Origin: Bacteroidales bacterium UBA1189
Lineage (GTDB): Bacteria > Bacteroidota > Bacteroidia > Bacteroidales > Bacteroidaceae
Direction of reading: 5' to 3'
NCBI GenBank assembly: GCA_002309805.1
Contig: DBYJ01000010.1
Span: 94,015 to 158,014 of the forward strand
DNA length: 64,000 nt
Shown here piece after piece: positions 24,767-33,580 of the stretch (positions are counted from its first letter, which is position 1; each line of letters begins with the position of its first letter). A model generated the notes under the pieces. That model saw only the letters and a list, made by a program, of their open reading frames with translations. It did no database searches and was not told the DNA's origin. Position numbers and translations under genes: made by a program.

Positions 24767-25836
24767 TGGGCGGCTGTGCGGCCCTGGACGATTTCCTTGA
24801 TGACAATCCACGCTGCCGTGCCGAAAAAGGCCAGGAAGACGTAGAGAAGGCCCATCATCAACTTCTTGGGCGAGGAGGCCTTGAAGGGGGTATAGGGAGG
24901 TTGCATCACCACGCAGACGGGCGTACTCTCAGCAACTTTGGCGCGCGAGAGTTCCAGCTGTCCTGCCAATTGATTATAGACATTGAAGGCTAACTCCTGC
25001 TCGTTCTGCAGGCGTTCCTGCTCAATCTGATACTGCAAGAGCACCATATTCTGGTGCTTGTCGGCATAGTCGGCATAGGCCTGCTGAGCAATATAGTACT
25101 TTTCGCGGGCCTCGTCATACAGCGTCTCGGTGTATTGCAAATCCTTGCGTGCCTTGGCGGAACGGTAGTCTGCCACATACTGCTGCAAGTTGTCCGACAC
25201 CTTCTGCGCCACGACGGCAGCAATCAAGGGATCCTGCATGGTGACGTTGACGGTAATGACGTTGTTGCCCTTATCGACTGCCGTGTTGATTTTTTTGTTG
25301 AGCGATTTTAGCACCAGTTGCTGACTGCGGGAAAGGAGCATGGGGTCAGCATCGCGGCGGGGCATAATGGTATCTGCCGCATTATGCGACGTCAACTTCT
25401 TAATCAGCTTGCCGGGAGCGCGCAAGGCCACGGACCACCACGGATAGCGCTGCTTGTAGCGCAGATAGTGATAGAGGTCTGTTTTAAGTTTGTCGTCCTT
25501 CGACTTGACAGGCAGTTCCATCAGTTCCGTCAGAAAGGGCGTGGAGGAAATAATCTGCGGATAGAGTTCGGGATAAACCGCATCCTCAATGCCACTCAGT
25601 CCGCCCAGATCGATGCCCGCCATGGCGGCTAACGAACCGAAGCTGCTGGTGATGCCGCCTCCGTTTGACATTTCAGGAGCAAGCACGGCGGTGGAGGTGT
25701 ATTCTTTCGGAATGCTGAAGGCTATAATGATGCTGAGAATGCCGCCAATGAAACAGGCCTTCAGCAACAGCTTCCACTTGCTCAGCAGAAGCATGACGAT
25801 GCCGATGAAGTCCAATGAAGTTCCTTTCTTTTCCAT
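24760..25836 (-). CDS. Wzz-type polysaccharide chain-length determinant
   Basis: 358 residues. An N-terminal membrane helix (LLLKACFIGGILSIIIAFSIPKEYTSTAVLAPE) is followed by a periplasmic coiled-coil region (about 195-300, with LQNEQELAFNVYNQLAGQLEL) and a C-terminal helix preceded by the Pro-rich motif (PYTPFKASSPKKLMMGLLYVFLAFFGTAAWIV). It has the Wzz/PCP layout without a fused tyrosine-kinase domain, and no separate BY-kinase lies in this locus. It sets polymer length together with Wzy. Confidence 0.92.
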   Translation of the reverse strand: MEKKGTSLDFIGIVMLLLSKWKLLLKACFIGGILSIIIAFSIPKEYTSTAVLAPEMSNGGGITSSFGSLAAMAGIDLGGLSGIEDAVYPELYPQIISSTPFLTELMELPVKSKDDKLKTDLYHYLRYKQRYPWWSVALRAPGKLIKKLTSHNAADTIMPRRDADPMLLSRSQQLVLKSLNKKINTAVDKGNNVITVNVTMQDPLIAAVVAQKVSDNLQQYVADYRSAKARKDLQYTETLYDEAREKYYIAQQAYADYADKHQNMVLLQYQIEQERLQNEQELAFNVYNQLAGQLELSRAKVAESTPVCVVMQPPYTPFKASSPKKLMMGLLYVFLAFFGTAAWIVIKEIVQGRTAAQS

Positions 25837-25846
25837 GCCTATTTAC

Positions 25847-28351
25847 TTAGTTCTTTGTATTTAACAGGTTGACGAGGGCGAGCACCACAGTTGCCAGCGA
25901 AGCGGCGGTAGAACCGAGACTGAGGATTTCTGCCGTCTTCATGCCTTCGCGTTCAGGTTTCTCGGGAACGACAATCTCGCAGCCAGGCTGCACCAGACGA
26001 CTGCCCCAGCTGTTGGCTTTCGTGGTCGTGCCGTTCATATAGACGATGTAGGCTTTCGAACGGTTGGACTTGTTGGAGTAGCCACCCGCCTGGTTGACGT
26101 AGTAGCGCAGGGTCTTGCCCTTCTTGTAGCCGATGGTGTTGGCATACATTACCTCGCCGCTCACCTTGACGGTATTGGAGAACTGGGGAATAGTGAGGAC
26201 ATCGCCCGCACGAAGCACGAGGTCGGCATCCGAGCCCGGATTCTGCAAGGCCTTCTCCAATTCGATACCCACAGGATAGTCCGTCTGGCTCATCATCTGA
26301 CGACGAATGGCTACGGAGTCTTTCTTATTCTCAGCCATCTGCACGGCAATCTCGATGTTTGTCTCCAATCGGAGTTTCTCCTCGTCGGTCATCTGGCGTT
26401 GCAGACGGGCACCCTTCACGTAGGCCTGCGGCGTCAATCCGCCTGCACTCTGCACCAGTTCGCTCAGGCGCTGATTCTTCTTCGTCAAAGCGTAGGTGCC
26501 GCTGAAGAGCACTTCACCATCAACCCGCACGTTCTCCTGCTCGAAGTAACCCGGGCTGCGACGGACATAGACTTCATCGAAGGGCATGAGGGTGAAACCC
26601 GACTGTCCTTCCACCACCAGCCCGTCGCTGATGGAGAAGCTGAACATATGGGAAATAGTATCGTTGACGCTGGTAGCGCGGGAGTCCTTGATGCGGCGCG
26701 AGACATCGACCTTGGCCGTCGAAGCAGCCTCCGTCAAACCGCCAGCCATAAGGATAAAGTCCTCAATGGAGAGGTTGTCCTGATAATGGTACGAACCAGG
26801 GAAGGCCACCTCGCCATAGATGGTGACAATCTGCGTCTCGCGCATATCTTCAATGCTGGGGATGACAAGGATGTCGTTTTTCCGCAAAACCACATCCTCC
26901 GCTTCGCCCTTCATCACCCTGTCAAGGTCGATGGAGAGATTTTCCATCGTGCCGTCAGCATTACGTCGGTTGAGCACGGCACGTCCGCGATAAGCATCAT
27001 CCTGCAGTCCCCCTGCCGTAGAAACCAGTTTCTTAACCGTATTGACACGCCCGTCCATCTGGAATTGTCCGGGCCGATAGACGGCGCCACGCACCTCCAC
27101 ACGGTTGGCAAAGGTGGGCAGTATGGAATCGACAGTCACCGAGTCGCCGTCGGCTATCAGGAATCGCTGCTGTTCCGTGGCATCAAGGGTATATATTTCG
27201 TACTCGCGCTTTCCCACACGGATAAGGCGGATATCCTGCCGATAGGCATTTCCCGTGAAACCGCCTGCATAGTCCAAAAGGTTTTTCACCGTCTCGGTAG
27301 GCAGCATCTCGTAGTACATGGGACGTTTCACCTGACCGGCGATACTTACCAGCGTATTGTAGGCACCCACCACAACGGCATCGTTGTCTTCCAGGCGGAT
27401 ATCCTTGCCTGTTCGGCCGTTGAGGATGAAGTCGTAGATGTCATATGACGCCACCTCCTTGCCCGAGCGGAAGACCTTGACAGCACGTAGCGTACCGTAG
27501 TCGTTGACGCCACCTGCCATGTAGAGGGCATTAAAAACCGTAGCGAACGACGACAGCTCATAGGTGCCGGGATTCTCCACCTCACCCATCACGTGGACGC
27601 TGATGCTGCGGTTCTGCGCCAGCGTGAGACGGATGAATGTATTTGGGTCTGCATCACCTATGCCTGAATAGATACGTGCTAATTGTTCCTTCAGACGGGC
27701 ATTGGCCTGCTTGACAGTCAAGCCACTCAGATAGACGGGGCCGACATTCTCCACCTGAATGATACCATCAGGCGAGATGGTCTGCTGGACTGTGCTCTGG
27801 GATGCACCCCAGATGTCGATGATAACCTCGTCGCCGCTGCCCAGACGATAGTTGTCGGGCGTAGGCAGGTTGTAGCTCGACTCGAAGGCGACATCCTTGT
27901 TCTGGAAAATATTATGTCCGAAAATCTGCTTACGCTGCTTCTCCATTTCCTGTTGAACCAATAAGGCAATCGAGTCCGGAAAGAGGAAATCCATACCTCC
28001 CAACAGTTCGTCCTGACGTTCGGTTTGCGTCATCTTGTTACGGTTCTTCTCTTCGTCCTGCAAGGAGATGCGCCTGTCGTTCGTGGGAGCCGTACGGGTA
28101 CGGCTGTTCTCCGTCAGCGTCACGCCCTGACCCGTTTTCTGCTGCTGCGTATATTTGCGCTTAATGCGGTTCACCTGGTCCATCGTGACACCCTTACGTA
28201 GCAGTTGGGTGGCAATGTCCTTGTCCGGAGTTCCCTTCTCGCGGGCCTCGGCGACAAACTCAACGACCTGTTCGTCGGTCATCTTTTGTTGCGCGCGCGC
28301 GTACGCAGCGCACACGAGCATACATGTCAGAATAATGATGTATCTTCTCAT
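25847..28351 (-). CDS. Wza-like polysaccharide export protein with SLBB repeats
   Basis: 834 residues. A signal peptide (MRRYIIILTCMLVCAAYARA) lacks an obvious lipobox, unlike E. coli Wza. The polysaccharide-export domain begins at YRLGSGDEVIIDIWGAS (about 165). Several SLBB-like domains follow, each with a G-V-xxPGxY/F element (VMGEVENPGTYEL, VRGAVYRPGQFQM, IYGEVAFPGSYHY, VDGEVLFSGTYAL, VSGEVMYANTIGY). A C-terminal hydrophobic helix precedes VNLLNTKN. Large SLBB-rich forms are typical of Bacteroidetes. It forms the outer-membrane exit channel for the polymer. Seven bases separate it from the sugar-transferase gene upstream. Confidence 0.93.
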   Translation of the reverse strand: MRRYIIILTCMLVCAAYARAQQKMTDEQVVEFVAEAREKGTPDKDIATQLLRKGVTMDQVNRIKRKYTQQQKTGQGVTLTENSRTRTAPTNDRRISLQDEEKNRNKMTQTERQDELLGGMDFLFPDSIALLVQQEMEKQRKQIFGHNIFQNKDVAFESSYNLPTPDNYRLGSGDEVIIDIWGASQSTVQQTISPDGIIQVENVGPVYLSGLTVKQANARLKEQLARIYSGIGDADPNTFIRLTLAQNRSISVHVMGEVENPGTYELSSFATVFNALYMAGGVNDYGTLRAVKVFRSGKEVASYDIYDFILNGRTGKDIRLEDNDAVVVGAYNTLVSIAGQVKRPMYYEMLPTETVKNLLDYAGGFTGNAYRQDIRLIRVGKREYEIYTLDATEQQRFLIADGDSVTVDSILPTFANRVEVRGAVYRPGQFQMDGRVNTVKKLVSTAGGLQDDAYRGRAVLNRRNADGTMENLSIDLDRVMKGEAEDVVLRKNDILVIPSIEDMRETQIVTIYGEVAFPGSYHYQDNLSIEDFILMAGGLTEAASTAKVDVSRRIKDSRATSVNDTISHMFSFSISDGLVVEGQSGFTLMPFDEVYVRRSPGYFEQENVRVDGEVLFSGTYALTKKNQRLSELVQSAGGLTPQAYVKGARLQRQMTDEEKLRLETNIEIAVQMAENKKDSVAIRRQMMSQTDYPVGIELEKALQNPGSDADLVLRAGDVLTIPQFSNTVKVSGEVMYANTIGYKKGKTLRYYVNQAGGYSNKSNRSKAYIVYMNGTTTKANSWGSRLVQPGCEIVVPEKPEREGMKTAEILSLGSTAASLATVVLALVNLLNTKN

Positions 28352-28357
28352 GAAATC

Positions 28358-29008
28358 TTAAAACTTTTTTCCTTTGATTATGGAGAGGACTGTGGTCCAG
28401 ACAATCTTGACATCGCCCCAAAGCGAGCGCGTTGTCAGATATTCCAGATCCATATCCAGACGGGTGAGCATTTTTTCCATCGTATCGGTATAGCCGTTGT
28501 AGAGCGTAGCCATCGACGTCAAGCCGGGACGTATCTGATAGAGCTGCACGTAGTTGGGATTATGCTCCATGATTTTATCAATAAACACCTGACGTTCGGG
28601 GCGGTATCCGACAAGCGACATATCGCCCCTGAAGACATTCCAAAGCTGGGGGAACTCGTCCAAATGATAGTCGCGCAGGAAATGACCTATTCGCGTCATC
28701 TGCGCCATCCGCTCCTCCTCCGTGCGGGGGATGCCGTCTTTCTCCGCATCCTTGCACATGGTGCGGAACTTCAGGATATTGAACGGGCGCCCATGCAGCC
28801 CGATGCGTTCTTGCTTATAAACAGGCTGACCGCCATTGAAAGCAATCAGCAACCAAATAATCAGATAAAATGGCGAAAGTAATATCATCCCTATGCCCGA
28901 TACCAGAATGTCTACAAGGCGTTTAATGAAGCGCTCCACCCCGTTCATGGAGTCGGCATAGATGACAGGATTGGATGTATGTTGTGACGATTCGTAGATG
29001 TTCATCAT
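28358..29008 (-). CDS. undecaprenyl-phosphate sugar phosphotransferase (WcaJ/WbaP-type)
   Basis: 216 residues, the short monotopic form of the polyprenyl-phosphate hexose-1-phosphate transferases. One N-terminal hydrophobic re-entrant helix (LVDILVSGIGMILLSPFYLIIWLLI) precedes the catalytic signatures QERIGLHGRPFNILKFRTM, DEFPQLWNVFRGDMSLVGYRPE and RPGLTSMATL. It starts the repeat unit by moving a sugar-1-phosphate onto undecaprenyl phosphate. It is the first gene of the minus-strand locus. No consensus promoter was found in the 192 bases upstream. Two adjacent ATGs (29008 and 29005) are possible starts. Confidence 0.95.
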   Translation of the reverse strand: MMNIYESSQHTSNPVIYADSMNGVERFIKRLVDILVSGIGMILLSPFYLIIWLLIAFNGGQPVYKQERIGLHGRPFNILKFRTMCKDAEKDGIPRTEEERMAQMTRIGHFLRDYHLDEFPQLWNVFRGDMSLVGYRPERQVFIDKIMEHNPNYVQLYQIRPGLTSMATLYNGYTDTMEKMLTRLDMDLEYLTTRSLWGDVKIVWTTVLSIIKGKKF

Positions 29009-29152
29009 CGTATTTCGTTTACTACTCTACTATATGAACGACACGCGCGCAATTTTATTGCATGACCCTGCAACATTTTTTAAGAAAAAACTTTTCTTTT
29101 GCGAGACTTTGCCCGTTTTAACTGGGCTTCGCCTCGGTTAATTGCAAATATA

Positions 29153-29184
29153 TTTGCATTCTCACGCGGCTCGCATTATCTTTG
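29153..29184 (+). promoter_or_regulatory. promoter of the GH13 gene
   Basis: TTTG (29153-29156), exactly 20 bases, TATCTTTG (29177-29184), 16 bases before the ATG at 29201. This rules against the in-frame ATG at 29099. Confidence 0.88.
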
Positions 29185-29200
29185 CCGAAAAATTGAAAAA

Positions 29201-30697
29201 ATGAAGCCCATTATCTACCAAATCCTAACCCGTCTCTACTATAGTCCCTCCCACCCTATCGTTGCCGACGGCACCCTTGAGCAAAACGGCTGCGGCAAGC
29301 TTCGCGACTTCAACGTGCGTCGGTTGCAAGCCATTCATGAAATGGGAGTTACGCACATCTGGTACACGGGAATACTTGACCATGCCACGCAGACCGACTT
29401 CTCCGCCTATGGTCTTCCCGCCGATGCGGATGTGAAGGGAAAAGCCGGCTCACCATACGCCGTGCGTGACTACTACAACGTGGCGCCCGAACTGGCAACT
29501 GACATCCCCAATCGTCTGCATGAGTTTGAATTACTTGTGCAGCGCACCCATCGTGCCGGAATGGGCGTCATCATCGACTTTGTACCCAACCACGTGGCGC
29601 GTCACTATACGGGCACCTTCCATCCCTTTACGGACCGTAACTACTATCCAGGCCATATCTGCGACGGCGATTGGACGGATACCGCCAAACTCAACTACGG
29701 CGAACACGACACGTGGGAGAAGATGCGCGACATCCTCCTCTTCTGGGCGAAACGTGGTGTTGACGGCTTCCGCTGCGATATGGCCGAGCTCGTCCCCGTC
29801 GCCTTCTGGCAATGGGTTATCCCACAAATCAAGGCTGCACACCCCGGCATCCTCTTCATCGCCGAGGTCTATCAACCCTGGCGCTATGCCGAGTACGTCC
29901 ATCAGGGAGGCTTCGACTATCTCTACGACAAAGTAGGCCTTTACGACACGCTCGTTGCTATTCTCCGCCGTCAGGCCTCAGCCACAGCCATTACTGGATG
30001 TTGGCAGGCACTCGGCGACCTCGGCCCTCGCATGCTCCACTTCATGGAGAACCACGACGAGCAGCGGCTTGCCTCCGACTTCATCTGCGGCGAAGGCCTA
30101 CGCGCCTTGCCCGCCATGATTGTCTCAGCCCTTATCGACACCTGCCCCGTCATGATCTATTTCGGACAGGAACTGGGTGAGCGCGGCATGGAGGCCGAGG
30201 GCTTCAGCGGACACGACGGCAAGACCTCCATCTTCGACTATGCCGAAGTCCCCACCATCAGTCGATGGCTGAAAAAGGGGGCGACAAGCCAGCAAGCCAG
30301 CAAGCAAACGAACAGCCAAGCAGACTACACCCAACCCGTTGACTCGTTGACTCGTAGACTGGTTGACCTCTATTCCCGCCTCCTTCATTTTGCGGCTTCG
30401 GAGCCAGCCATTACAGAGGGAAAATTCTTCGACCTCATGTACGTCAATCCTCCGTCAGATCACTTTGACCCCCATCGCCAATACGCCTTCCTGCGAGCAA
30501 CTGACGAAGAACGGATTCTCGTCTGCGTCAACTTCGACGATGCTCCCCATGACATCCGCCTCCGCATCCCCAGCCATGCCTTCGACTATCTCGGCATCCC
30601 CAAAGAAGGAATCCGGACGGGACACGTCTCCATCTGTCCTGACGAGGACGTTCCCCTCCATCTCCCCGCTTCGGACGGCGTCATTCTGAGATTCTGA
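29201..30697 (+). CDS. cytoplasmic GH13 alpha-amylase-family enzyme
   Basis: 498 residues from the ATG at 29201, no signal peptide. The four GH13 regions are visible: DFVPNHV, GFRCDMAE (nucleophile Asp), FIAEVY (acid/base Glu) and FMENHDE (transition-state Asp). These enzymes cleave or transfer alpha-glucosidic bonds, here probably on intracellular malto-oligosaccharides or glycogen. A segment of about 30 residues (ATSQQASKQTNSQADYTQPV onwards) between the barrel and the C-terminal beta domain is encoded by AGCCAGCA and GTTGACTC repeats and looks inserted. The gene has its own consensus promoter and stands between the exopolysaccharide locus and a convergent gene. Confidence 0.92.
   Translation: MKPIIYQILTRLYYSPSHPIVADGTLEQNGCGKLRDFNVRRLQAIHEMGVTHIWYTGILDHATQTDFSAYGLPADADVKGKAGSPYAVRDYYNVAPELATDIPNRLHEFELLVQRTHRAGMGVIIDFVPNHVARHYTGTFHPFTDRNYYPGHICDGDWTDTAKLNYGEHDTWEKMRDILLFWAKRGVDGFRCDMAELVPVAFWQWVIPQIKAAHPGILFIAEVYQPWRYAEYVHQGGFDYLYDKVGLYDTLVAILRRQASATAITGCWQALGDLGPRMLHFMENHDEQRLASDFICGEGLRALPAMIVSALIDTCPVMIYFGQELGERGMEAEGFSGHDGKTSIFDYAEVPTISRWLKKGATSQQASKQTNSQADYTQPVDSLTRRLVDLYSRLLHFAASEPAITEGKFFDLMYVNPPSDHFDPHRQYAFLRATDEERILVCVNFDDAPHDIRLRIPSHAFDYLGIPKEGIRTGHVSICPDEDVPLHLPASDGVILRF
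30280..30369. repeat. in-frame repeat segment in the GH13 gene
   Basis: AGCCAGCAAGCCAGCAAGC followed by 8-base units GTTGACTC, GTTGACTC, GTAGACTG, GTTGACCT (30338-30369). Read in frame they give a Gln/Ser/Thr-rich linker. Confidence 0.8.
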
Positions 30698-30712
30698 ATC
30701 GAGAACCCAGTG

Positions 30713-30838
30713 GACTGCGCTGGCAGCCCAATGGGTTACGCCGTCAGCCCAATGGGCTGAGCGCGTAGCGTTAAACTCTATGCCCGTAACGTTAAACGCT
30801 GAAAAAATAGCGTCAGACGTTATCGGAATTACGTTTGA
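30713..30838. repeat. degenerate 21-base tandem array in a convergent gap
   Basis: Six 21-base units. The first two end CAGCCCAATG, the next two end GTAGCGTTAAA and GTAACGTTAAA, and the last two are more diverged. The successive words AAACTCTAT, AAACGCTG and ACGTTA recur in the same order and spacing in the array at 52857-52926. Confidence 0.75.
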
Positions 30839-30859
30839 TAATATTGAAAAAATAATGGC

Positions 30860-30894
30860 AAAAAAATCCCCCGCTGCGCGTATGAGCAGCGGGG
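30860..30894 (-). terminator. rho-independent terminator of the 30925-33297 gene
   Basis: CCCCGCTGC and GCAGCGGGG form a perfect 9-base stem; on the minus strand it is followed by ATTTTTTT. Confidence 0.88.
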
Positions 30895-30924
30895 TAATTA
30901 TTAGATGAAATGAGATGAACTGTA

Positions 30925-33297
30925 TTATCTTACCAATACCTTCTTCCCATCCCTGATGTAGATGCCGCGAGTGGGCTGGGCAACACGACGGCCCGTGAGG
31001 TCAAAGTATTCGTTTTTCAACGGATTACCATCCGCGGCTTCAGTATTAATGATGCCATCGCCACCATGATATTCCACCTCCTCAAGGGTGAACATATTGG
31101 AGAAATTGTCTGTCCAACCGTAGGCAAAGCTATAAGCATCAAAATTACCGTTAGCCAAGAAGATGAAGGTACCGTCGTTGCCGTTGCCGCGGAGTCCGTA
31201 GACCAGGAAGGCGCCCTCGTAGTACTGCCCAGCCGGATAGAGATAGATCTGGGTATAGACATATCCCGCAGCTCCGGGCTCGGCATCTTCGGGTGTGGTG
31301 AAGCCCTTGTTGTCGTTGTAGCCTTCGCGATGTCCGCGCCAGACGAGGTAACGGTCGAAGGCGGGGTTGTAGAACCGGTAGGTGTGCTCGGCGGTATCGG
31401 GTGTGCAGTAGAAGGCTGCGGCATCGCCCACCTCGGCAGGCGTTTGATTATTCGCAGCCACAAGTCCATCCTCTGCCATATACATGGTGTTGATGTCGCC
31501 GTTCTTCTGATGGTTCACGAATGCATAGTACAGGCCCCCCTTAGGATAGGAGACATCCTTGCGGGTGGCTGTCATCTGGCGTTCGAGGTCGTAAGCAAGG
31601 GTATAGTAATCGTTTTCGGTGCTTGCAGGATTGGCAAGGACTTCCTTGGCCTCAGCAATTAGGTCGATAAGCGCCTGCACGGCCTCTGTCGAAGGAAAGC
31701 CCGGACGGTCAAGCGTAGCCTGGAAACCTTCGACGGCCGTTTCGGCAGCCTTGATGGCGTCAGCAAGCGTCTCAGCACCAGCGAAGACCTCCTCGACGTA
31801 GAAGGTGGAGCCGCTGTCTCGTCCGCTGGTCCAATAAGCGAGCGTGGTGCCGCGCTTGTTCATATAGACATTGTTACCCTCATCAGTTGTGAAACCGAGG
31901 TAGAACGAACCTTCGGTGATGTAAGTGCTGGCTTCGGCACGGAACAGCCATACGTCGGCGGTACCAAGCGTTTTGGTATCAACCATGTAGAGGGGCGAGT
32001 CGCCGCCCGTGTTGCCATCATCCACATAGCGGCTGCTGGACATCACATAGCCGATGCCTGCGCCTTGATTGACCAGACTGAAGCCCTCGATGGGGTTGCC
32101 CACAAATGCCCAGCGGTAATTGGCCTTTTTGTCAATATCCACCTCGGTGATGTTCAGTTCAAAATGGTCGATTTCGGGATCATAGACCACATAGCTGGCA
32201 TTACCGATAACGAGGTGATACCAATGCTCGACGTCCTCAAGAGACGAGGCCTCCTCAACAAACTTAAAGGGTAGAGCCTCGGCATCGACAGAGAGTTCAA
32301 TGTCGAACTCGTACGTCCCGTCCTCAACAACTCCTTCGGGAGCTGTAGCTGAAACGCCCCAAGGCATGGCAAAACCGTTAGTGCCCGGAGCAGGATAAGC
32401 CTCACCCTCGGGAGCGTGGAATGACTCTTCGCCGACTTCTTTACCTTTATATAAATAATGGTATGTGAAATCGACGAACCAGACAGCCTCCTCGTAAGTG
32501 ACGGTAACCTTGCCATCCTCTATTTCAATATAGGGCTCCAGATGGTCGAACTGCGGGCAGACGAAGTCCTCCTCGCTGATCTCCGTATCCTTGGGAAATA
32601 CAAAGAAACCGCCGTCATAGACCTTCGGAAGGCTGACGATGTTCTCGTTGATACATTCGACACGCGAATACTCGATGGTCGTCTCGTGACTCTCGGCCTC
32701 GGGCAGAACTAAAGAGAGCTGATAGACATCGTAATCCTGCAGGGGGGCGGGATAGATATTGAGCGGTTGCTGTTGGTTGCCGCTCTTGCCGACAATGTAC
32801 TTAAACTCGCCGTTCACTTTCGTCGATTCCCAGCAATTCTCTGCAAAAGCCAGATAGCCGAGTATGTAGACGCCTCCGCCCTCGATGTTACCCAACGTCA
32901 GATCGATGGGGGTAATGCTGGCCTTAGCCAAGATGGTAAGGTAGTGTCCGTTCTGCGTTTGGATGTAGAACTTGCCCTCCGTGTCGGCAGAATGGGTGAT
33001 ACGCAGGAACGTGCGACCGATCTCGCCCTCAATTGGCGCGCTGAGGCCAAGCGGATAGTACTGATTGGTGGACATAGCACTAAATTCTTCCTTGTAACTG
33101 GTGAAGTAAGTGCCCAACACCTCCTCGTCGTCCTCCACGACACTATTGGTGGTATAAGCCTGTCCTTGGTAGACAATCTGGTAGTAGCCATCATGCAGTT
33201 CTTCGAACGAGTAAATGGCTGTCTGGGCGCTGAGGACCGCGCTCAAACCAAAGGAAAGAGCCAAAAAGCTCAGGGAAAGGAGTAGATTTTTCTTCAT
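30925..33297 (-). CDS. large secreted protein of unknown function with sorting-type C-terminus
   Basis: 790 residues. A signal peptide (LLLSLSFLALSFGLSAVLSAQ) is present. The body is acidic and beta-rich, with lectin-like stretches (FEELHDGYYQIVYQGQAYTT, YYFRF-type repeats such as HTYRFYNPAFDRYLVWRGH) and one helical hairpin (ADAIKAAETAVEGFQ ... ALIDLIAEAKEVL). The end, YFDLTGRRVAQPTRGIYIRDGKKVLVR, resembles type IX-secretion or surface-targeting tails seen in Prevotella proteins. No catalytic motif was recognised. It has a consensus promoter and terminator and is transcribed alone, diverging from SusC. Surface location is inferred from the tail only. Confidence 0.8.
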   Translation of the reverse strand: MKKNLLLSLSFLALSFGLSAVLSAQTAIYSFEELHDGYYQIVYQGQAYTTNSVVEDDEEVLGTYFTSYKEEFSAMSTNQYYPLGLSAPIEGEIGRTFLRITHSADTEGKFYIQTQNGHYLTILAKASITPIDLTLGNIEGGGVYILGYLAFAENCWESTKVNGEFKYIVGKSGNQQQPLNIYPAPLQDYDVYQLSLVLPEAESHETTIEYSRVECINENIVSLPKVYDGGFFVFPKDTEISEEDFVCPQFDHLEPYIEIEDGKVTVTYEEAVWFVDFTYHYLYKGKEVGEESFHAPEGEAYPAPGTNGFAMPWGVSATAPEGVVEDGTYEFDIELSVDAEALPFKFVEEASSLEDVEHWYHLVIGNASYVVYDPEIDHFELNITEVDIDKKANYRWAFVGNPIEGFSLVNQGAGIGYVMSSSRYVDDGNTGGDSPLYMVDTKTLGTADVWLFRAEASTYITEGSFYLGFTTDEGNNVYMNKRGTTLAYWTSGRDSGSTFYVEEVFAGAETLADAIKAAETAVEGFQATLDRPGFPSTEAVQALIDLIAEAKEVLANPASTENDYYTLAYDLERQMTATRKDVSYPKGGLYYAFVNHQKNGDINTMYMAEDGLVAANNQTPAEVGDAAAFYCTPDTAEHTYRFYNPAFDRYLVWRGHREGYNDNKGFTTPEDAEPGAAGYVYTQIYLYPAGQYYEGAFLVYGLRGNGNDGTFIFLANGNFDAYSFAYGWTDNFSNMFTLEEVEYHGGDGIINTEAADGNPLKNEYFDLTGRRVAQPTRGIYIRDGKKVLVR

Positions 33298-33326
33298 AAA
33301 TACGATTATTTAATTGTTTTCGCCGA

Positions 33327-33358
33327 CAAAGATAATACAACCCAAACAAAAATGCAAA
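33327..33358 (-). promoter_or_regulatory. promoter of the 30925-33297 gene
   Basis: On the minus strand: TTTG (33355-33358), 20 bases, TATCTTTG (33327-33334), 29 bases before the start codon. Confidence 0.88.
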
Positions 33359-33516
33359 TAAATTTGATTTTATCTGGAGCGACGCCCTTCTTATTTGTAT
33401 CTTTTCAGCCCTGATTTGTGAAACATTTTCAAAACTAACTTGTATTTGTAGCATCACAGGTTACACCAGAGAAAAAAAAAGTTACTTTTTTCTAGAGTAG
33501 TTCGCAAAAAAGTGTT

Positions 33517-33524
33517 TACATTTG
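33517..33524 (+). promoter_or_regulatory. -7 box before SusC
   Basis: TACATTTG fits TAnnTTTG, 56 bases before the ATG at 33581. The -33 box is not recognisable, as is common for activator-dependent PUL promoters. Confidence 0.5.
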
Positions 33525-33580
33525 CAAAAAAATTTTTCGATACATTTTTTATTTTTATTATTAACCTTAAAAACAAACGT

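Noticed and set aside
29009..29152. Possible invertible promoter upstream of the exopolysaccharide locus, as in Bacteroides capsule loci
   Set aside because: Short A/T-rich inverted matches exist, but there is no clear pair of inverted repeats flanking a consensus promoter and no invertase nearby.
30713..30838. Possible CRISPR-like array
   Set aside because: The units are adjacent with no unique spacers, the period is only 21 bases and there are no cas genes.
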